From NCBI GenBank assembly GCA_945285405.1, contig CALYQJ010000001.1, positions 1 to 64,000 of the forward strand: a DNA stretch of 64,000 nucleotides, given 5' to 3'. The position numbers and the translations under genes are program-made. The notes beneath the pieces are model-generated. The model was not told the DNA's origin. It was given only the letters and a program-made list of their open reading frames with translations, and made no database searches. The DNA comes from an uncultured Lactobacillaceae bacterium (lineage in GTDB: Bacteria > Bacillota > Bacilli > Lactobacillales > Lactobacillaceae). Below are positions 10,283 to 20,105 of this stretch, in pieces. Numbering within the stretch: position 1 is the stretch's first letter; the number at the start of each line of letters is the position of its first letter.

Positions 10283-13066
10283 ATGAAAAAGAAAGCTTTA
10301 TGGCGCGATATTTGGCAATCTTTTATACATTCTAAAGGGCGATTTTTTGCTATTGTTGGCTTAATGATTTTAGGATCTTTTGCTTTAGTTGGGTTAAAAG
10401 TTACTGGGCCAGACATGCGGAATACTGGAGCAAAGTATTTTCATGAATTAAATAATGCGGATATTTCAATTATTGGGAGTTTAGGAATTGACAAGTATGA
10501 TCAATCCAAGATTAATCGCACTCCTGGAATTAGACAAGTAGAGTATGGCTATTTTAAAGATGCGACAATTAATCAAACTAATTCCAGCTTCCGAATTTTT
10601 TCTAAACCCCAAAAAATAGCAAAATACCAGCTTATAAAAGGACATTTACCTCAAAAAGTAACTGAAATTGCTCTTGATGCTCAATATCAAAAGAAATATC
10701 ATCTTGGTCAAAAAGTTAGCTTTAAAGAAAAGAATAACCTTGATGGTTCAAAAACTCTTAAAAGACATCAATACACTATAAGCGGTTTTGTTTATTCTGG
10801 TGAGATTATTTCATTTGTTAATCGAGGCCAGTCGTTAGCTGGAACTGGTGAATTAAAGGGTTATGCCGTTGTTTTACCCGCAAATTTTCAAAAAGATTAT
10901 TTTAGTATTGCTCGATTAACTTTTAAAGATACAAAAAGTCTTGATCCCTATGATTCAATTTATCCTAAACGAGTTGAATCTCATCAAAAAGACTTGGATA
11001 AAATTCTACATGAATTACCAAAACATCGATTGAAATCAGTAGAGAATCAAGCAAATTTTAAAATAAATTATTTTAATCAAAAACTGACATTAGCCAAACA
11101 ACAATTGCAATTTCAAGAAAATCAATTAAATCAAGCAAAAAGTGAAATTGTCAAAGCTCAAGATCAAATAAAACAAATTCAGCAAAGCCCTTTAGCTCAA
11201 ACTTCAGAAGGCCAGCAGCAAATTACGAATGCTCAGCAACAATTAGCTCCAAAAGAAGCAGCTTTAAGTGCTAAAGAAAATGAATTTAAACAAAAATTTC
11301 CCACAGTTAAAAGGAAAATAGATGAAGGAAATTCTAAAATTGAAGCTGCAAAAGAAATTTTGAATCATCTATCTTTGCCAACCTATGCTCACTATAATCG
11401 TCGTGATGCTCCTGGAGGGTTAGGCTATGGAATCTATGAAAATATTTCACGAATTGTAGATTCTTTAGCTAATATTTTTCCAATCTTTCTTTATTTTGTT
11501 GCAGCACTAGTTACGATGGCTACAATGACCCGTTTTGTAGATGAAGAAAGAATAAAATCAGGAACTTTAAAAGCTTTAGGCTATCAAAATTATGATATTA
11601 CAAAAAAATTTGTAGTTTATGGATTTATTTCTGCGGTTTTAGGTTCAGTAATAGGGATAATTTTAGGCCATTTTTTAATCCCCAATATTGTTTATAATGC
11701 TTATTCAAAGGGTTTTACCGTTCCTAAAATTATTTTATATTTTGACCCTATAATTACCACTATTGCCTTAATGTTAGCAATTATTAGTGCAGTATTACCA
11801 ACTTATTTAGTTTCTTTGAAACAGTTGCAGGAAAAGCCAGCAAATTTATTGCTTCCTAAGGCTCCAGCAGCAGGTTCTAAAATTTTATTAGAACGAATTA
11901 GCTGGTTATGGCGGCGATTAAAATTTTCTGCAAAAGTTACTGCTCGTAATATTTTTCGTTATAAAAAACGAATGTATATGACAATATTTGGCGTTTGTGG
12001 GGCAGTATGTATGTTATTTGCGGGATTAGCGGTTCAACATTCAATTTCAGAAATTAATTCGAGACAATTTAATGATTTAATTCAATATGATTTAATTGTG
12101 GCTCAAAATAATTATGTGTCTCCTAGTCAAGCACAAGAATTTCAGAAGAAAATTTCTCAAAAGAATATAAGGCAAAAATTGGCTGTTCATTATGAACAAA
12201 TGACTAAAGTGGCAGGTAAAAATGATGATATTCAAAATATTACTTTAATTGCGCCACAGAAACAGAATCAATTTTCAAAATTTATTACTTTAAATCAACG
12301 TCAAAATCATCAGAAGTTACTTTTAAATAAACAAGGTGTTGTTGTTTCAGAACGTCTGGCTAATCTTTTAAAAGTAAAAAAGGGTGATTCGATTACCTTG
12401 AAAGATAATAGTGGAAATCAACGTAAAATGAAAATTACGGGAATTACTGAAATGTATATGGGTCATTTTGTGTTTCTTAATTCTGCTGCTTATCAAAGAA
12501 TTTTTCATCAGAATTATCGTGTTAACGGGGAATTGATTACTTTAAAAAATCGTTCTTTAAAGAATGTTCAAAAAGAAGCTGCTAATTATATGAAATTAAA
12601 AGCTGTTGCAGGTGTTGTTCAAAATACAGTGCTAATTAATGAAGTTAGTGTTGTTGTTCATGCTTTAGATCAAATTATGGTTGTTCTAATTATTATTGCA
12701 GCACTTTTAGCTGTTGTAATCATGTATAATTTGACCAATATTAACGTATCTGAACGAATAAGAGAACTGTCAACTATTAAAGTGCTAGGCTTTTATGATA
12801 AAGAAGTGACGATGTATATTTATCGTGAAACTATCTATTTGTCACTTATTGGAATTTTGGTTGGATACTTTTTTGGTGAATTATTGCATCATTATATTAT
12901 CGTAACGGTACCTCCAGATGATGTTATGTTTAATCCAGCTTTAAATTATATTCCATTTTTATATCCATTAGCTATTATTACGATTATTACAATTATTTTG
13001 GGAATTTTCGTAAATAACAAATTAAAAAAACTTGATATGTTATCTGCTTTGAAGTCAGTGGATTAA
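10283..13066 (+). CDS. large FtsX-like ABC transporter permease with a coiled-coil insert
   Basis: This 927-residue permease partners with the preceding ATPase. It has an N-terminal membrane helix (about 20-40), an extracytoplasmic domain, then a long Gln/Lys-rich coiled coil (about residues 255-365, QLQFQENQLNQAKSE and similar). Next comes a first FtsX block of three helices (about 390-510), a second soluble domain, and a terminal FtsX block of three helices (about 785-915) containing ELSTIKVLGF. This layout matches the big Lactobacillales permeases annotated as putative exporters or antimicrobial-peptide resistance systems. The coiled coil probably forms a rigid extracellular stalk. The substrate is unknown. 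A terminator follows at 13074. Confidence 0.88.
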   Translation: MKKKALWRDIWQSFIHSKGRFFAIVGLMILGSFALVGLKVTGPDMRNTGAKYFHELNNADISIIGSLGIDKYDQSKINRTPGIRQVEYGYFKDATINQTNSSFRIFSKPQKIAKYQLIKGHLPQKVTEIALDAQYQKKYHLGQKVSFKEKNNLDGSKTLKRHQYTISGFVYSGEIISFVNRGQSLAGTGELKGYAVVLPANFQKDYFSIARLTFKDTKSLDPYDSIYPKRVESHQKDLDKILHELPKHRLKSVENQANFKINYFNQKLTLAKQQLQFQENQLNQAKSEIVKAQDQIKQIQQSPLAQTSEGQQQITNAQQQLAPKEAALSAKENEFKQKFPTVKRKIDEGNSKIEAAKEILNHLSLPTYAHYNRRDAPGGLGYGIYENISRIVDSLANIFPIFLYFVAALVTMATMTRFVDEERIKSGTLKALGYQNYDITKKFVVYGFISAVLGSVIGIILGHFLIPNIVYNAYSKGFTVPKIILYFDPIITTIALMLAIISAVLPTYLVSLKQLQEKPANLLLPKAPAAGSKILLERISWLWRRLKFSAKVTARNIFRYKKRMYMTIFGVCGAVCMLFAGLAVQHSISEINSRQFNDLIQYDLIVAQNNYVSPSQAQEFQKKISQKNIRQKLAVHYEQMTKVAGKNDDIQNITLIAPQKQNQFSKFITLNQRQNHQKLLLNKQGVVVSERLANLLKVKKGDSITLKDNSGNQRKMKITGITEMYMGHFVFLNSAAYQRIFHQNYRVNGELITLKNRSLKNVQKEAANYMKLKAVAGVVQNTVLINEVSVVVHALDQIMVVLIIIAALLAVVIMYNLTNINVSERIRELSTIKVLGFYDKEVTMYIYRETIYLSLIGILVGYFFGELLHHYIIVTVPPDDVMFNPALNYIPFLYPLAIITIITIILGIFVNNKLKKLDMLSALKSVD

Positions 13067-13073
13067 GAATAAT

Positions 13074-13102
13074 AAAAAAGCTTCGTTGGTGAAGCTTTTT
13101 TA
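13074..13102. terminator. intrinsic terminator between convergent genes
   Basis: AAAAAAGCTTC and GAAGCTTTTTT pair around GTTGGT. The symmetric A and T tracts allow it to work in both directions, for the permease gene and the reverse acetyltransferase. Confidence 0.88.
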
Positions 13103-13112
13103 TTGTAATAAA

Positions 13113-13685
13113 CTATTTTATAAATTTTTGTAAATGACTATAGTTATGGTTACCAATTTTAATTCGAGTAATTGATTTAAAACCTTCACGTTCATAAAGA
13201 GCTTTTGCTAAAGGGTTTTGATCATCTACATTTAAACCAATGATATTGACTCCTTCAACTTTAGCTATTTTTGGTAAGTAATTAAGTAAAGCAGTTCCGA
13301 TTCCTTGATTTTGCCACTTGGGATCAACTACTAAAGAATCTAGATACCATTCATCTTTTAATGCTTCAGGGTCAGGGAAAAACTTTTCTTTGATTTTATA
13401 CTTTTGTTCGGTTAATGCATCTAGTTTCAAATTTACTATTTTTTCTTCATTGCCTAAAAAGCCATATGCTAAACCAACGATCTGTTCCCCTTCTGTAGCT
13501 ACAATGGCTCTTGAATAATGATAACGTCCTTTTGGATCGCTTTTGCTAGCTTCAAGAATTAATTCTTGAGATCTTTTTAAACCTAATTCTTGATATAAAT
13601 TAGTTTCCATTTCATCAATAATAATCATTTCTAACTCAATTAAGCGAGTTAGGTCGCTTGCTTGAGCTTTTCTAATTTTAATCAC
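13113..13685 (-). CDS. GNAT-family N-acetyltransferase
   Basis: The 190-residue protein starts IKIRKAQASDLTRLIELE, the usual first strand and helix of GNAT enzymes. The acetyl-CoA motif A is VVDPKWQNQGIGTALLNYL (about 117-135), with the Q-x-x-G-x-G pattern intact. Motif B is LYEREGFKSI near 163-172. It would transfer an acetyl group from acetyl-CoA to an amine, but the substrate cannot be read from sequence. It is a single gene, convergent with the ABC permease. Confidence 0.85.
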   Translation of the reverse strand: MIKIRKAQASDLTRLIELEMIIIDEMETNLYQELGLKRSQELILEASKSDPKGRYHYSRAIVATEGEQIVGLAYGFLGNEEKIVNLKLDALTEQKYKIKEKFFPDPEALKDEWYLDSLVVDPKWQNQGIGTALLNYLPKIAKVEGVNIIGLNVDDQNPLAKALYEREGFKSITRIKIGNHNYSHLQKFIK

Positions 13686-13862
13686 TTTAATTAAACCACC
13701 TTTTTATGTGCTATATTTTTAATTAATTGACATAGTATTATATTTATTAATCAAAAAATAAAGCCCAATTTTCATTTTGAAAAATATTGTTTAAATGAGA
13801 GATAAATTTTAATAATTTTAAACAATAATTAATGGTAAACTGTTAGGGATAAGGAGTCAAAG

Positions 13863-15404
13863 ATGTCGATTACAATTAATTCATGTTTATTACTATTAAA
13901 AGAACACCATTTGTTAAAGAGCAGTGCTATTCAAGGTCAATTGAATACGCCGATGACCAATATTTCATTTGATTCGCGCAAAGTTAAAAAAGGTTGTATT
14001 TTTTTCTGTAAAGGAGATCACTTTCGACCTGCTTTTCTAACCATGGCTAAAGATAAAGGGGCAATTACTTATGTTGCTGAAAAGCCAATGGTAGAAGGTA
14101 CCGGTTTAAATGCATTTATTGTTCGTAATGTAACTAAAGCTATGGCAGTAATTGCTGCTGCTTTTTATGATTTTCCTCAGGACGACTTAAATGTTTTGGC
14201 AATTACAGGGACTAAAGGAAAAACAACAACTGCGTATTTTGCCCAAGCCATTTTAGATAAACAAATTCCAAATCGGGTTGCCCTTTTTTCAACTATTGAA
14301 CGTGTAGTAGGTCCCGAACCGAAAGATGTAATTAACTCTACGCTTTCTACACCAGAGAGTATTGATCTTTTTTCAGAAATGCATCAGGCAAGTGTTAATG
14401 ATATGACAGATTTGGTAATGGAAGTATCAAGTCAAGCTTATTTAAGAAACCGAGTTTTTGGTTTAACTTATGATGTGGGGGCTTTTTTAAATATATCTCC
14501 TGATCATATTGGGGAAAATGAGCATCCTAATTATGCTAATTATTTGCATAATAAAATTCAGTTAATTATGAATTCTCGAAAAGTAGTTTTAAATGCAGAA
14601 ACTCAGGATTGGGATACTATTTCTAAGGCGGCAGAAGTCAGTACTGATGAAGATAGCATTTATATTTATGCTAGTGATGTTTACTTAAAACAGCATTCGG
14701 AAATTGCTGCTGATTTTTACTATGTAATTAATGAAGACTTAATTACAGGTGTTAAATTTACGTTATATGCTATTTCTCAAAAAGGAAAATTACTTAATAT
14801 TGAAGGAGATTACGAAATTGCTATGCCCGGTGTATTTAATGTTGCTAATGCCGTAAGTGCGATTATTTCTGCTACTTTATTAGGTGCAAATCGTCATGAG
14901 GCTTTTTTGGGTATAAAAAATGTACGAGTACCTGGACGTTTAGAAGTTTTGGATTTAGGAAAACATGGGACCGGTGTTTTTGATTTTGCTCATAATAAAT
15001 TAAGCCTGACAGCTGCTTTAAATTTTATTAAAAGTAAATTTCCAAAAGCAAAAATTAGTGTAGTAACTGGAAGTGCTGGGGATAAAGGTATTAATCGTCG
15101 TGCTGATATGGGAAAAGTTTTAAATGAGATGGCTGATCGGGTTTATCTTACAACAGATGATCCTGACTTTGAAGCTGCTAGTGATATTGCTGCGCAAATT
15201 AAAGATCAAATAGTAAATGATCGAGTAAAAGTTCAGTACATTGAGGATCGTCCTAGCGCCATTAAAAAATCAGTGCTTGATAATGGGCCTGAAGATGTAA
15301 TTCTATTTGCGGGGAAAGGTGCTGATAAATATATGATTATTCGCGGACAAAGATTACCTTATCCAGGAGATAAGGCTTGTGCTTTAGCGGCATTGAAAAA
15401 TTAG
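13863..15404 (+). CDS. murE: UDP-MurNAc-tripeptide synthetase (MurE; lysine-type likely)
   Basis: It adds the third amino acid, probably L-lysine, to UDP-MurNAc-L-Ala-D-Glu in peptidoglycan precursor synthesis. The 513-residue ligase has ISFDSRKVKKGCIFFCKG in the N-terminal domain, the ATP loop ITGTKGKTTTAY (about 114-125), SSQAYLRNR, and the C-terminal DFAHNKLSL. The substrate loop reads TTDDPDFEAAS rather than the DNPR motif of diaminopimelate enzymes, which supports lysine or a similar amino acid. The start ATG is preceded by AAGGAG. An aspartate racemase follows after 24 bases, probably in the same operon. Which amino acid is used is an inference. Confidence 0.92.
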   Translation: MSITINSCLLLLKEHHLLKSSAIQGQLNTPMTNISFDSRKVKKGCIFFCKGDHFRPAFLTMAKDKGAITYVAEKPMVEGTGLNAFIVRNVTKAMAVIAAAFYDFPQDDLNVLAITGTKGKTTTAYFAQAILDKQIPNRVALFSTIERVVGPEPKDVINSTLSTPESIDLFSEMHQASVNDMTDLVMEVSSQAYLRNRVFGLTYDVGAFLNISPDHIGENEHPNYANYLHNKIQLIMNSRKVVLNAETQDWDTISKAAEVSTDEDSIYIYASDVYLKQHSEIAADFYYVINEDLITGVKFTLYAISQKGKLLNIEGDYEIAMPGVFNVANAVSAIISATLLGANRHEAFLGIKNVRVPGRLEVLDLGKHGTGVFDFAHNKLSLTAALNFIKSKFPKAKISVVTGSAGDKGINRRADMGKVLNEMADRVYLTTDDPDFEAASDIAAQIKDQIVNDRVKVQYIEDRPSAIKKSVLDNGPEDVILFAGKGADKYMIIRGQRLPYPGDKACALAALKN

Positions 15405-15428
15405 TTATTACATAGAATTGGAATAAAA

Positions 15429-16211
15429 ATGAAAAATTTTTTTACTATCCTAGGTGGGATGGGCACGTTCGCTTCAATGAATTTTGAACAAATTTTAAAT
15501 GAAAGTATTCAAGCCCAAAAGGATCAGGACTATTTTGATTATTTATTGGTTAATCATGCGTCTGTTCCTGATCGTAGTTCGTATATACTAGATCACCATA
15601 ATCCAAGCTTTTATCCCGCTTTGGCGCAAGATATAAGTCAACAAAATTTATTAAAACCACAGTTTATTGTAATGGCCTGTAATACTGCTCATTATTTTTA
15701 TCCACAACTGCAGAAATTAACTAATATTCCAATTTTACATATGCCGTTTTTAGTTGCAATGGAATCTGTCGAACTTTATCCTCAGCAAAAAAGCTTTGGA
15801 CTTTTGGCTACAAAAGGAACACTTCATGATCACGTTTACGAAAAATGTTTTAATATTTTAGGTAAAAAAATTGTTTTACCAAGCGATAGTTTAGCTGACC
15901 GAGTAATGAATTTTATATATCGAGATGTTAAAGATAATAATCAAATTTCGTCTAAAATTTTTAATGATATTTTGAACCAAGCTCGAGATGAGTTAGGCGT
16001 ACCAATTATTATTTTAGGATGCACAGAGTTATCTTATGCCGCAGATGTGTTATCAATTCATGAAGGGATTTTAGATTCACAACTAATTTTAGTTCAGCGA
16101 ACTTTGGAACTTGCTCAATATTTTCGAAGTCAATCAGATAAAGTAGCTCCTTTTTTGAATAAATATAAGGAACAAGGAGATCAAAATGGGTTATTAATGG
16201 AGATTGACTAA
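15429..16211 (+). CDS. racD: aspartate/glutamate racemase family protein (probable aspartate racemase)
   Basis: The 260-residue protein belongs to the Asp/Glu racemase superfamily. It has GGMGTFAS at the start, VMACNTAH with the first catalytic cysteine (Cys84) and LGCTELS with the second (Cys198). Both cysteines are present, so a PLP-independent racemase mechanism is possible. It sits right after murE. In lactobacilli D-aspartate forms the D-Asp/D-iso-Asn cross-bridge, so the context fits aspartate racemisation for wall synthesis. Glutamate racemase is less likely, because MurI normally shows a different SGxGG start. Confidence 0.85.
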   Translation: MKNFFTILGGMGTFASMNFEQILNESIQAQKDQDYFDYLLVNHASVPDRSSYILDHHNPSFYPALAQDISQQNLLKPQFIVMACNTAHYFYPQLQKLTNIPILHMPFLVAMESVELYPQQKSFGLLATKGTLHDHVYEKCFNILGKKIVLPSDSLADRVMNFIYRDVKDNNQISSKIFNDILNQARDELGVPIIILGCTELSYAADVLSIHEGILDSQLILVQRTLELAQYFRSQSDKVAPFLNKYKEQGDQNGLLMEID

Positions 16212-16216
16212 AGGTT

Positions 16217-17173
16217 ATGAAACGAGCAAAGGGAATAAGTCATCCTTTAAAACGGTGGGTACTAAGAATTTTTTTAATTATTATTCTTATTTTATTTATT
16301 GGAGTAATTTTTGTTAGTAATTATCTTTATAATTATGCCTTTGTTACTGGAAACAAGGACTTCATTAGTTCTGAAATAACTCCTAAATTAAAAAAAGCTC
16401 AAATATGGTTGAAAAGTACACCTAAAGAAACTTGGTATCAAGAATCAGCAGATAAAAAGTTAAAGTTAGTAGCTGTTTTTGTTCCAGCAGCTAAAAAAAC
16501 TAATAAAACAATTGTGGCTTTTCATGGTTATTTAAAGAATAAAGAATTTATGGCTGATTATATTAGGTTTTTCCATCAACAGGGATATAACGTATTAGCA
16601 CCAGATGCTCGTGCCTTAGGACAGTCAGAAGGTAAAGTTATTGGTTATGGATGGTTAGATCATTATGATGATTTATTATGGATTAACCAATTAATTAGAA
16701 AAAGAGGGGGTAAAAATGCCGAAATTGGTTTATTCGGAGTTAGTATGGGTGGAGCAACTGTTATGTATTTATCGGGAGAAAAATTACCGCATCAAGTAAA
16801 GGTTCTGGTTGAAGATTGCGGGTATTCTAGCATAAAAGGGGAATTAAGTTATCAATTAAAACAAATGTTTAATTTGCCAAGTTTTCCTTTACTGCCGATT
16901 GTTAATCAGGAAACTAAAATTAGAGGGGGATATTATTTTTATGATGGAGATGCTTTAGCGCAACTCAAAAAAAATAAGCTACCAATTTTATTTATTCACG
17001 GTAGCAAAGATAATTTTGTGCCAACTAAAATGGTTTTTGATAATTACAAAGCAACTTCAGCAGTAAAAAAATTATGGGTAGTTAAAAATGCAAAACATGC
17101 TAATTCTTATGATCGATACCCTAAAGAATATGAACAACGAGTTAAGAGCTTTTTGCAAAAATATTTACCTTAG
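16217..17173 (+). CDS. membrane-anchored alpha/beta hydrolase
   Basis: The 318-residue protein begins with a basic stretch and one hydrophobic helix (about residues 17-38), so the hydrolase domain probably sits outside the membrane. The domain has FHGYLKNKEF (oxyanion region), the nucleophile elbow GVSMGGAT (Ser about 173), FIHGSKDNFVP (Asp about 263) and KNAKHANSY (His about 295). It begins 5 bases after racD and is probably cotranscribed with murE-racD. Homologues are annotated only as alpha/beta hydrolases. A role in wall or lipid metabolism is inferred from context. Confidence 0.85.
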   Translation: MKRAKGISHPLKRWVLRIFLIIILILFIGVIFVSNYLYNYAFVTGNKDFISSEITPKLKKAQIWLKSTPKETWYQESADKKLKLVAVFVPAAKKTNKTIVAFHGYLKNKEFMADYIRFFHQQGYNVLAPDARALGQSEGKVIGYGWLDHYDDLLWINQLIRKRGGKNAEIGLFGVSMGGATVMYLSGEKLPHQVKVLVEDCGYSSIKGELSYQLKQMFNLPSFPLLPIVNQETKIRGGYYFYDGDALAQLKKNKLPILFIHGSKDNFVPTKMVFDNYKATSAVKKLWVVKNAKHANSYDRYPKEYEQRVKSFLQKYLP

Positions 17174-17175
17174 TT

Positions 17176-18507
17176 TTACTTATTTGACGTATCATTAAGA
17201 GATGTGTTTTGTGATTTAGATCCTTGCACTTTGTTATTTGATAAAATTTTGACAATAAACCAATTAATAAAACCCCGTTGGATTTCTTTAACTGTAAATT
17301 GAAATTTATCAATTACAATAGATTCATTAATTGTTAAATTTGGATTTATCTCACTAATATACCCTGCTATAGTAGTACTTTCGGAATCCTCAAAGCTTTG
17401 GATTTCAACGCGGAAAAATCTTTCAAAATCATAAAGAGTGGTCTTACCCGAAACGAAAAAGGTTTGATCACTATTTTTTTGGATATATTCATCGCTAACA
17501 TCATCAATTTCATCGCGAACAGTACCAAATAATTCTTCATATAAATCTTTATCAGTAATAATTCCGCTTGTTCCACCGTATTCATCAACTGCAATAACAA
17601 TAGGTGTATGTTTTGCAATCATTTCTTTTAATAAATTATGTACAGGAGTAGTTTCAGGTACAGTGATTAAAGAACGTAATAAACGACTAATGGTAATTTC
17701 ATCATCAACTTGAGATTGTCGTACTAAATCATATACGTAAACGTAACCTAAAATTTTATCTTTGTTATTATCAGCAACAACCGGATAACGACTATATCCT
17801 TCTTTTAAATATGTTACTAAAGCTTCTTTTACTGTACAGGTAACGTCGATTACTATAAGACTAGTTCGGTCAACCATAATGTCAGTTGCAATTTTATCAT
17901 TAAACTCAAAGGCACGCTTCATATAAATTAAATCAAATTCATCCAAAGCTCCTTGTTTTACAGCTGTTTCAGTGAGACTAATAATTTCGTCTTCACTAAC
18001 AAAATCGATTTTTTCATCAGCCTCGCCATAGCGGGAGCTTTGTTTTTTTTGAAATTTAAAAATTAATGAAATTAAAGGATAAAAAATAAAATTAGTTATT
18101 TTTAAGAGAAATTCTCCCCGTTTAATATGACTATTTTTTGTAGCAACAAAAATATGAGAACGACTATAGATAATTAAACAAGTAATAATAATTGTAATGA
18201 TCACAAATATTAATATATAAATTAATATTTGAAGCCACAAAAGTTGAGTTAATGGGGCCACCAAATATTTTTCACAATTATTAATAAAGTCAAAAGCAAA
18301 GTAACCGGTAACTATAGTACATAAAGTCCAGCTTATATTAGCAGCATAATAAAATTTAGTTTGTTTTTGTTGTATTGCTATTGCTGAGGAATTTTCTTCT
18401 TTAAATTTAAGCTGATATAGTAAAATTTGACGCCAAAAATTAAATAATTCTTCTAAAAATAAAAATATAAGAATACAGGCGGCGTCTGCCGTAAGTGCTT
18501 CAGTCAA
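17176..18507 (-). CDS. CBS/CorC-domain membrane protein (HlyC/CNNM-like) with divergent N-terminus
   Basis: The 443-residue protein starts at TTG with AAGGAG seven to eight bases upstream. About three membrane helices occupy residues 8-120. Two CBS repeats follow (about 195-320; SRYPVVADNNKDKILGYVYV and IVIAVDEYGGTSGIIT), then a CorC/HlyC C-terminal domain (about 335-425). Family members are magnesium and cobalt transport or efflux proteins. The N-terminal helices lack the usual SAxETALxSLxR-type DUF21 motif; this region reads FLEELFNFWRQILLYQ, so metal transport is uncertain. It is encoded 11 bases after the CAP/SLAP gene and is probably cotranscribed with it. Confidence 0.8.
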   Translation of the reverse strand: MTEALTADAACILIFLFLEELFNFWRQILLYQLKFKEENSSAIAIQQKQTKFYYAANISWTLCTIVTGYFAFDFINNCEKYLVAPLTQLLWLQILIYILIFVIITIIITCLIIYSRSHIFVATKNSHIKRGEFLLKITNFIFYPLISLIFKFQKKQSSRYGEADEKIDFVSEDEIISLTETAVKQGALDEFDLIYMKRAFEFNDKIATDIMVDRTSLIVIDVTCTVKEALVTYLKEGYSRYPVVADNNKDKILGYVYVYDLVRQSQVDDEITISRLLRSLITVPETTPVHNLLKEMIAKHTPIVIAVDEYGGTSGIITDKDLYEELFGTVRDEIDDVSDEYIQKNSDQTFFVSGKTTLYDFERFFRVEIQSFEDSESTTIAGYISEINPNLTINESIVIDKFQFTVKEIQRGFINWFIVKILSNNKVQGSKSQNTSLNDTSNK

Positions 18508-18518
18508 AAAAATACTCC

Positions 18519-20105
18519 TTATTTTTTTCCTATAACGTAATAACCATCAATCCATTGGTTACCTCCAACGTTAAACCAATTATGGTTATTAACAGTAATT
18601 ATTCTAAATGTCTTCCACTTAGTGCCAGTTGTCAAAAATTTTTGACCAATAGGTTTTTTATTAAAGAATGGAGAGTCCCACACTCGAATACCATAATTTT
18701 TTATATAATCAATTGTAGCTACTGCTCGATATTCATAATCATTAGTTTGTATGTATTTACCGTCAACCCATTGGTTAGTTCCTAAATTGAACCAAAAAGT
18801 GTCATTAGCATATGAAATGCCAAAAGTTTTCCAGAGGGAATCATGAGGCAAAACTTGTCCAGTAGCGTGATGATTTTGATTATAACTATCATAAACCATT
18901 ACTTGATCTTTAAAGCCTTTAATTTTTGCAACACCTTTTTGAATCATATCAATTTTGCTTCCAGCAACTGGTTTTATGACGTTTTTTTCGGCTTCATGAA
19001 ATAATTTAAAAGTATAGCTATACTCACCTTTAGGGTAATTTTTGGGGTCAAGACCGGTTAAAGTTATTGTATATTGATTATTAGCTTTTAAAGAAATATT
19101 TTTGGGAGGCAAATAAGTAATAATACTAGCATAATAACCTGAAACAACGTCAGGAGCAATATTTTCAACATTAGTTGCTACACCTGATTCCCCTGTTTGA
19201 TTATTTGTTAGTTTTACGCTAAGACCTTTACGAGGTATTAAATAGTCGTTACTAAAATAAATTGACCAATAAATTGGGAATTTTTCCGAATTATTCCGTG
19301 TTATCTCCTCAATTGGGAAGACACCTTCGGCAGGAAAATTAACAATTGAGCGTGAAGGGGGAGTTGAAATATCTTGAATGGTATTATCAAAGTAAATATC
19401 TTCATACTTAGTTCCATTGTTACCATAGGTGACACCAATTCCAAAACTTGATAAACGACTAGATAATAAATCAGCGCGATGTCCTGTATTTTTTGCAGAA
19501 AGATAATCAAAATTATCAATAACTAAATTAGTAATAGCTTCATAAGCTGATTCAATGGGATATCCTGTATTAAAATAAAGAACTGCAAAATTAGTATAAG
19601 GCTTACCCTGATTCCAAACGTTGTTCGGAATATAATATGGCTTAGTGGCATTACTTAAATTATGTTGATATTTAAAAGGATCAGCATTACTAGCAGCTAA
19701 AAGATAGGAACCTAGTTGGGCAAAATTATTTGCATTGCCATCAATATATTGGGTTGCGGCATTTTTGGCTTCAGGTAAATTAAGTAAAAAGCGATAATAA
19801 TTGATCCATTTTGTTGTATTTTCTAAAAAATCTTTTTTAACATATCCAGTTTGATAAGGGTAGGAAAAAACAGGAGGAACCGAATAAATGTCATTAATCC
19901 CTCTTTGATAGTCAGATGAGGTAATTTCAGCATACTTTTCTTGAATCATATTAATTTTTGCTTGTTCTGCAGGTGAATATACTGGATCCGTAGTATTTTC
20001 ACCGTAAACCTTCTGAACTTTTTCTTGTGCAATGCCATAAGAGCTAATTAAACATAATAACAACAATAGTATAAAATTTTTTTCATTTCTATTTCTTTTG
20101 ATCAT
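18519..20105 (-). CDS. secreted CAP-domain surface protein with two SLAP-like modules
   Basis: The 528-residue protein has a signal peptide (basic NRNEKN, then a leucine-rich core to about residue 25). A divergent CAP/SCP domain spans about 50-245; its signature is AKNTGHRADLLSSRLSSFGIGV. An immunoglobulin-like stretch follows (about 280-375). The C-terminus holds two related modules (about 395-460 and 462-528) that share WKTFxI, WFNxGxNQWxDG and related spacing. These resemble SLAP or S-layer wall-binding modules. There is no LPxTG motif, so attachment would be non-covalent. It lies upstream of and probably in operon with the CBS/CorC gene. Likely an exported wall-associated protein; activity unknown. 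Confidence 0.8.
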   Translation of the reverse strand: MIKRNRNEKNFILLLLLCLISSYGIAQEKVQKVYGENTTDPVYSPAEQAKINMIQEKYAEITSSDYQRGINDIYSVPPVFSYPYQTGYVKKDFLENTTKWINYYRFLLNLPEAKNAATQYIDGNANNFAQLGSYLLAASNADPFKYQHNLSNATKPYYIPNNVWNQGKPYTNFAVLYFNTGYPIESAYEAITNLVIDNFDYLSAKNTGHRADLLSSRLSSFGIGVTYGNNGTKYEDIYFDNTIQDISTPPSRSIVNFPAEGVFPIEEITRNNSEKFPIYWSIYFSNDYLIPRKGLSVKLTNNQTGESGVATNVENIAPDVVSGYYASIITYLPPKNISLKANNQYTITLTGLDPKNYPKGEYSYTFKLFHEAEKNVIKPVAGSKIDMIQKGVAKIKGFKDQVMVYDSYNQNHHATGQVLPHDSLWKTFGISYANDTFWFNLGTNQWVDGKYIQTNDYEYRAVATIDYIKNYGIRVWDSPFFNKKPIGQKFLTTGTKWKTFRIITVNNHNWFNVGGNQWIDGYYVIGKK

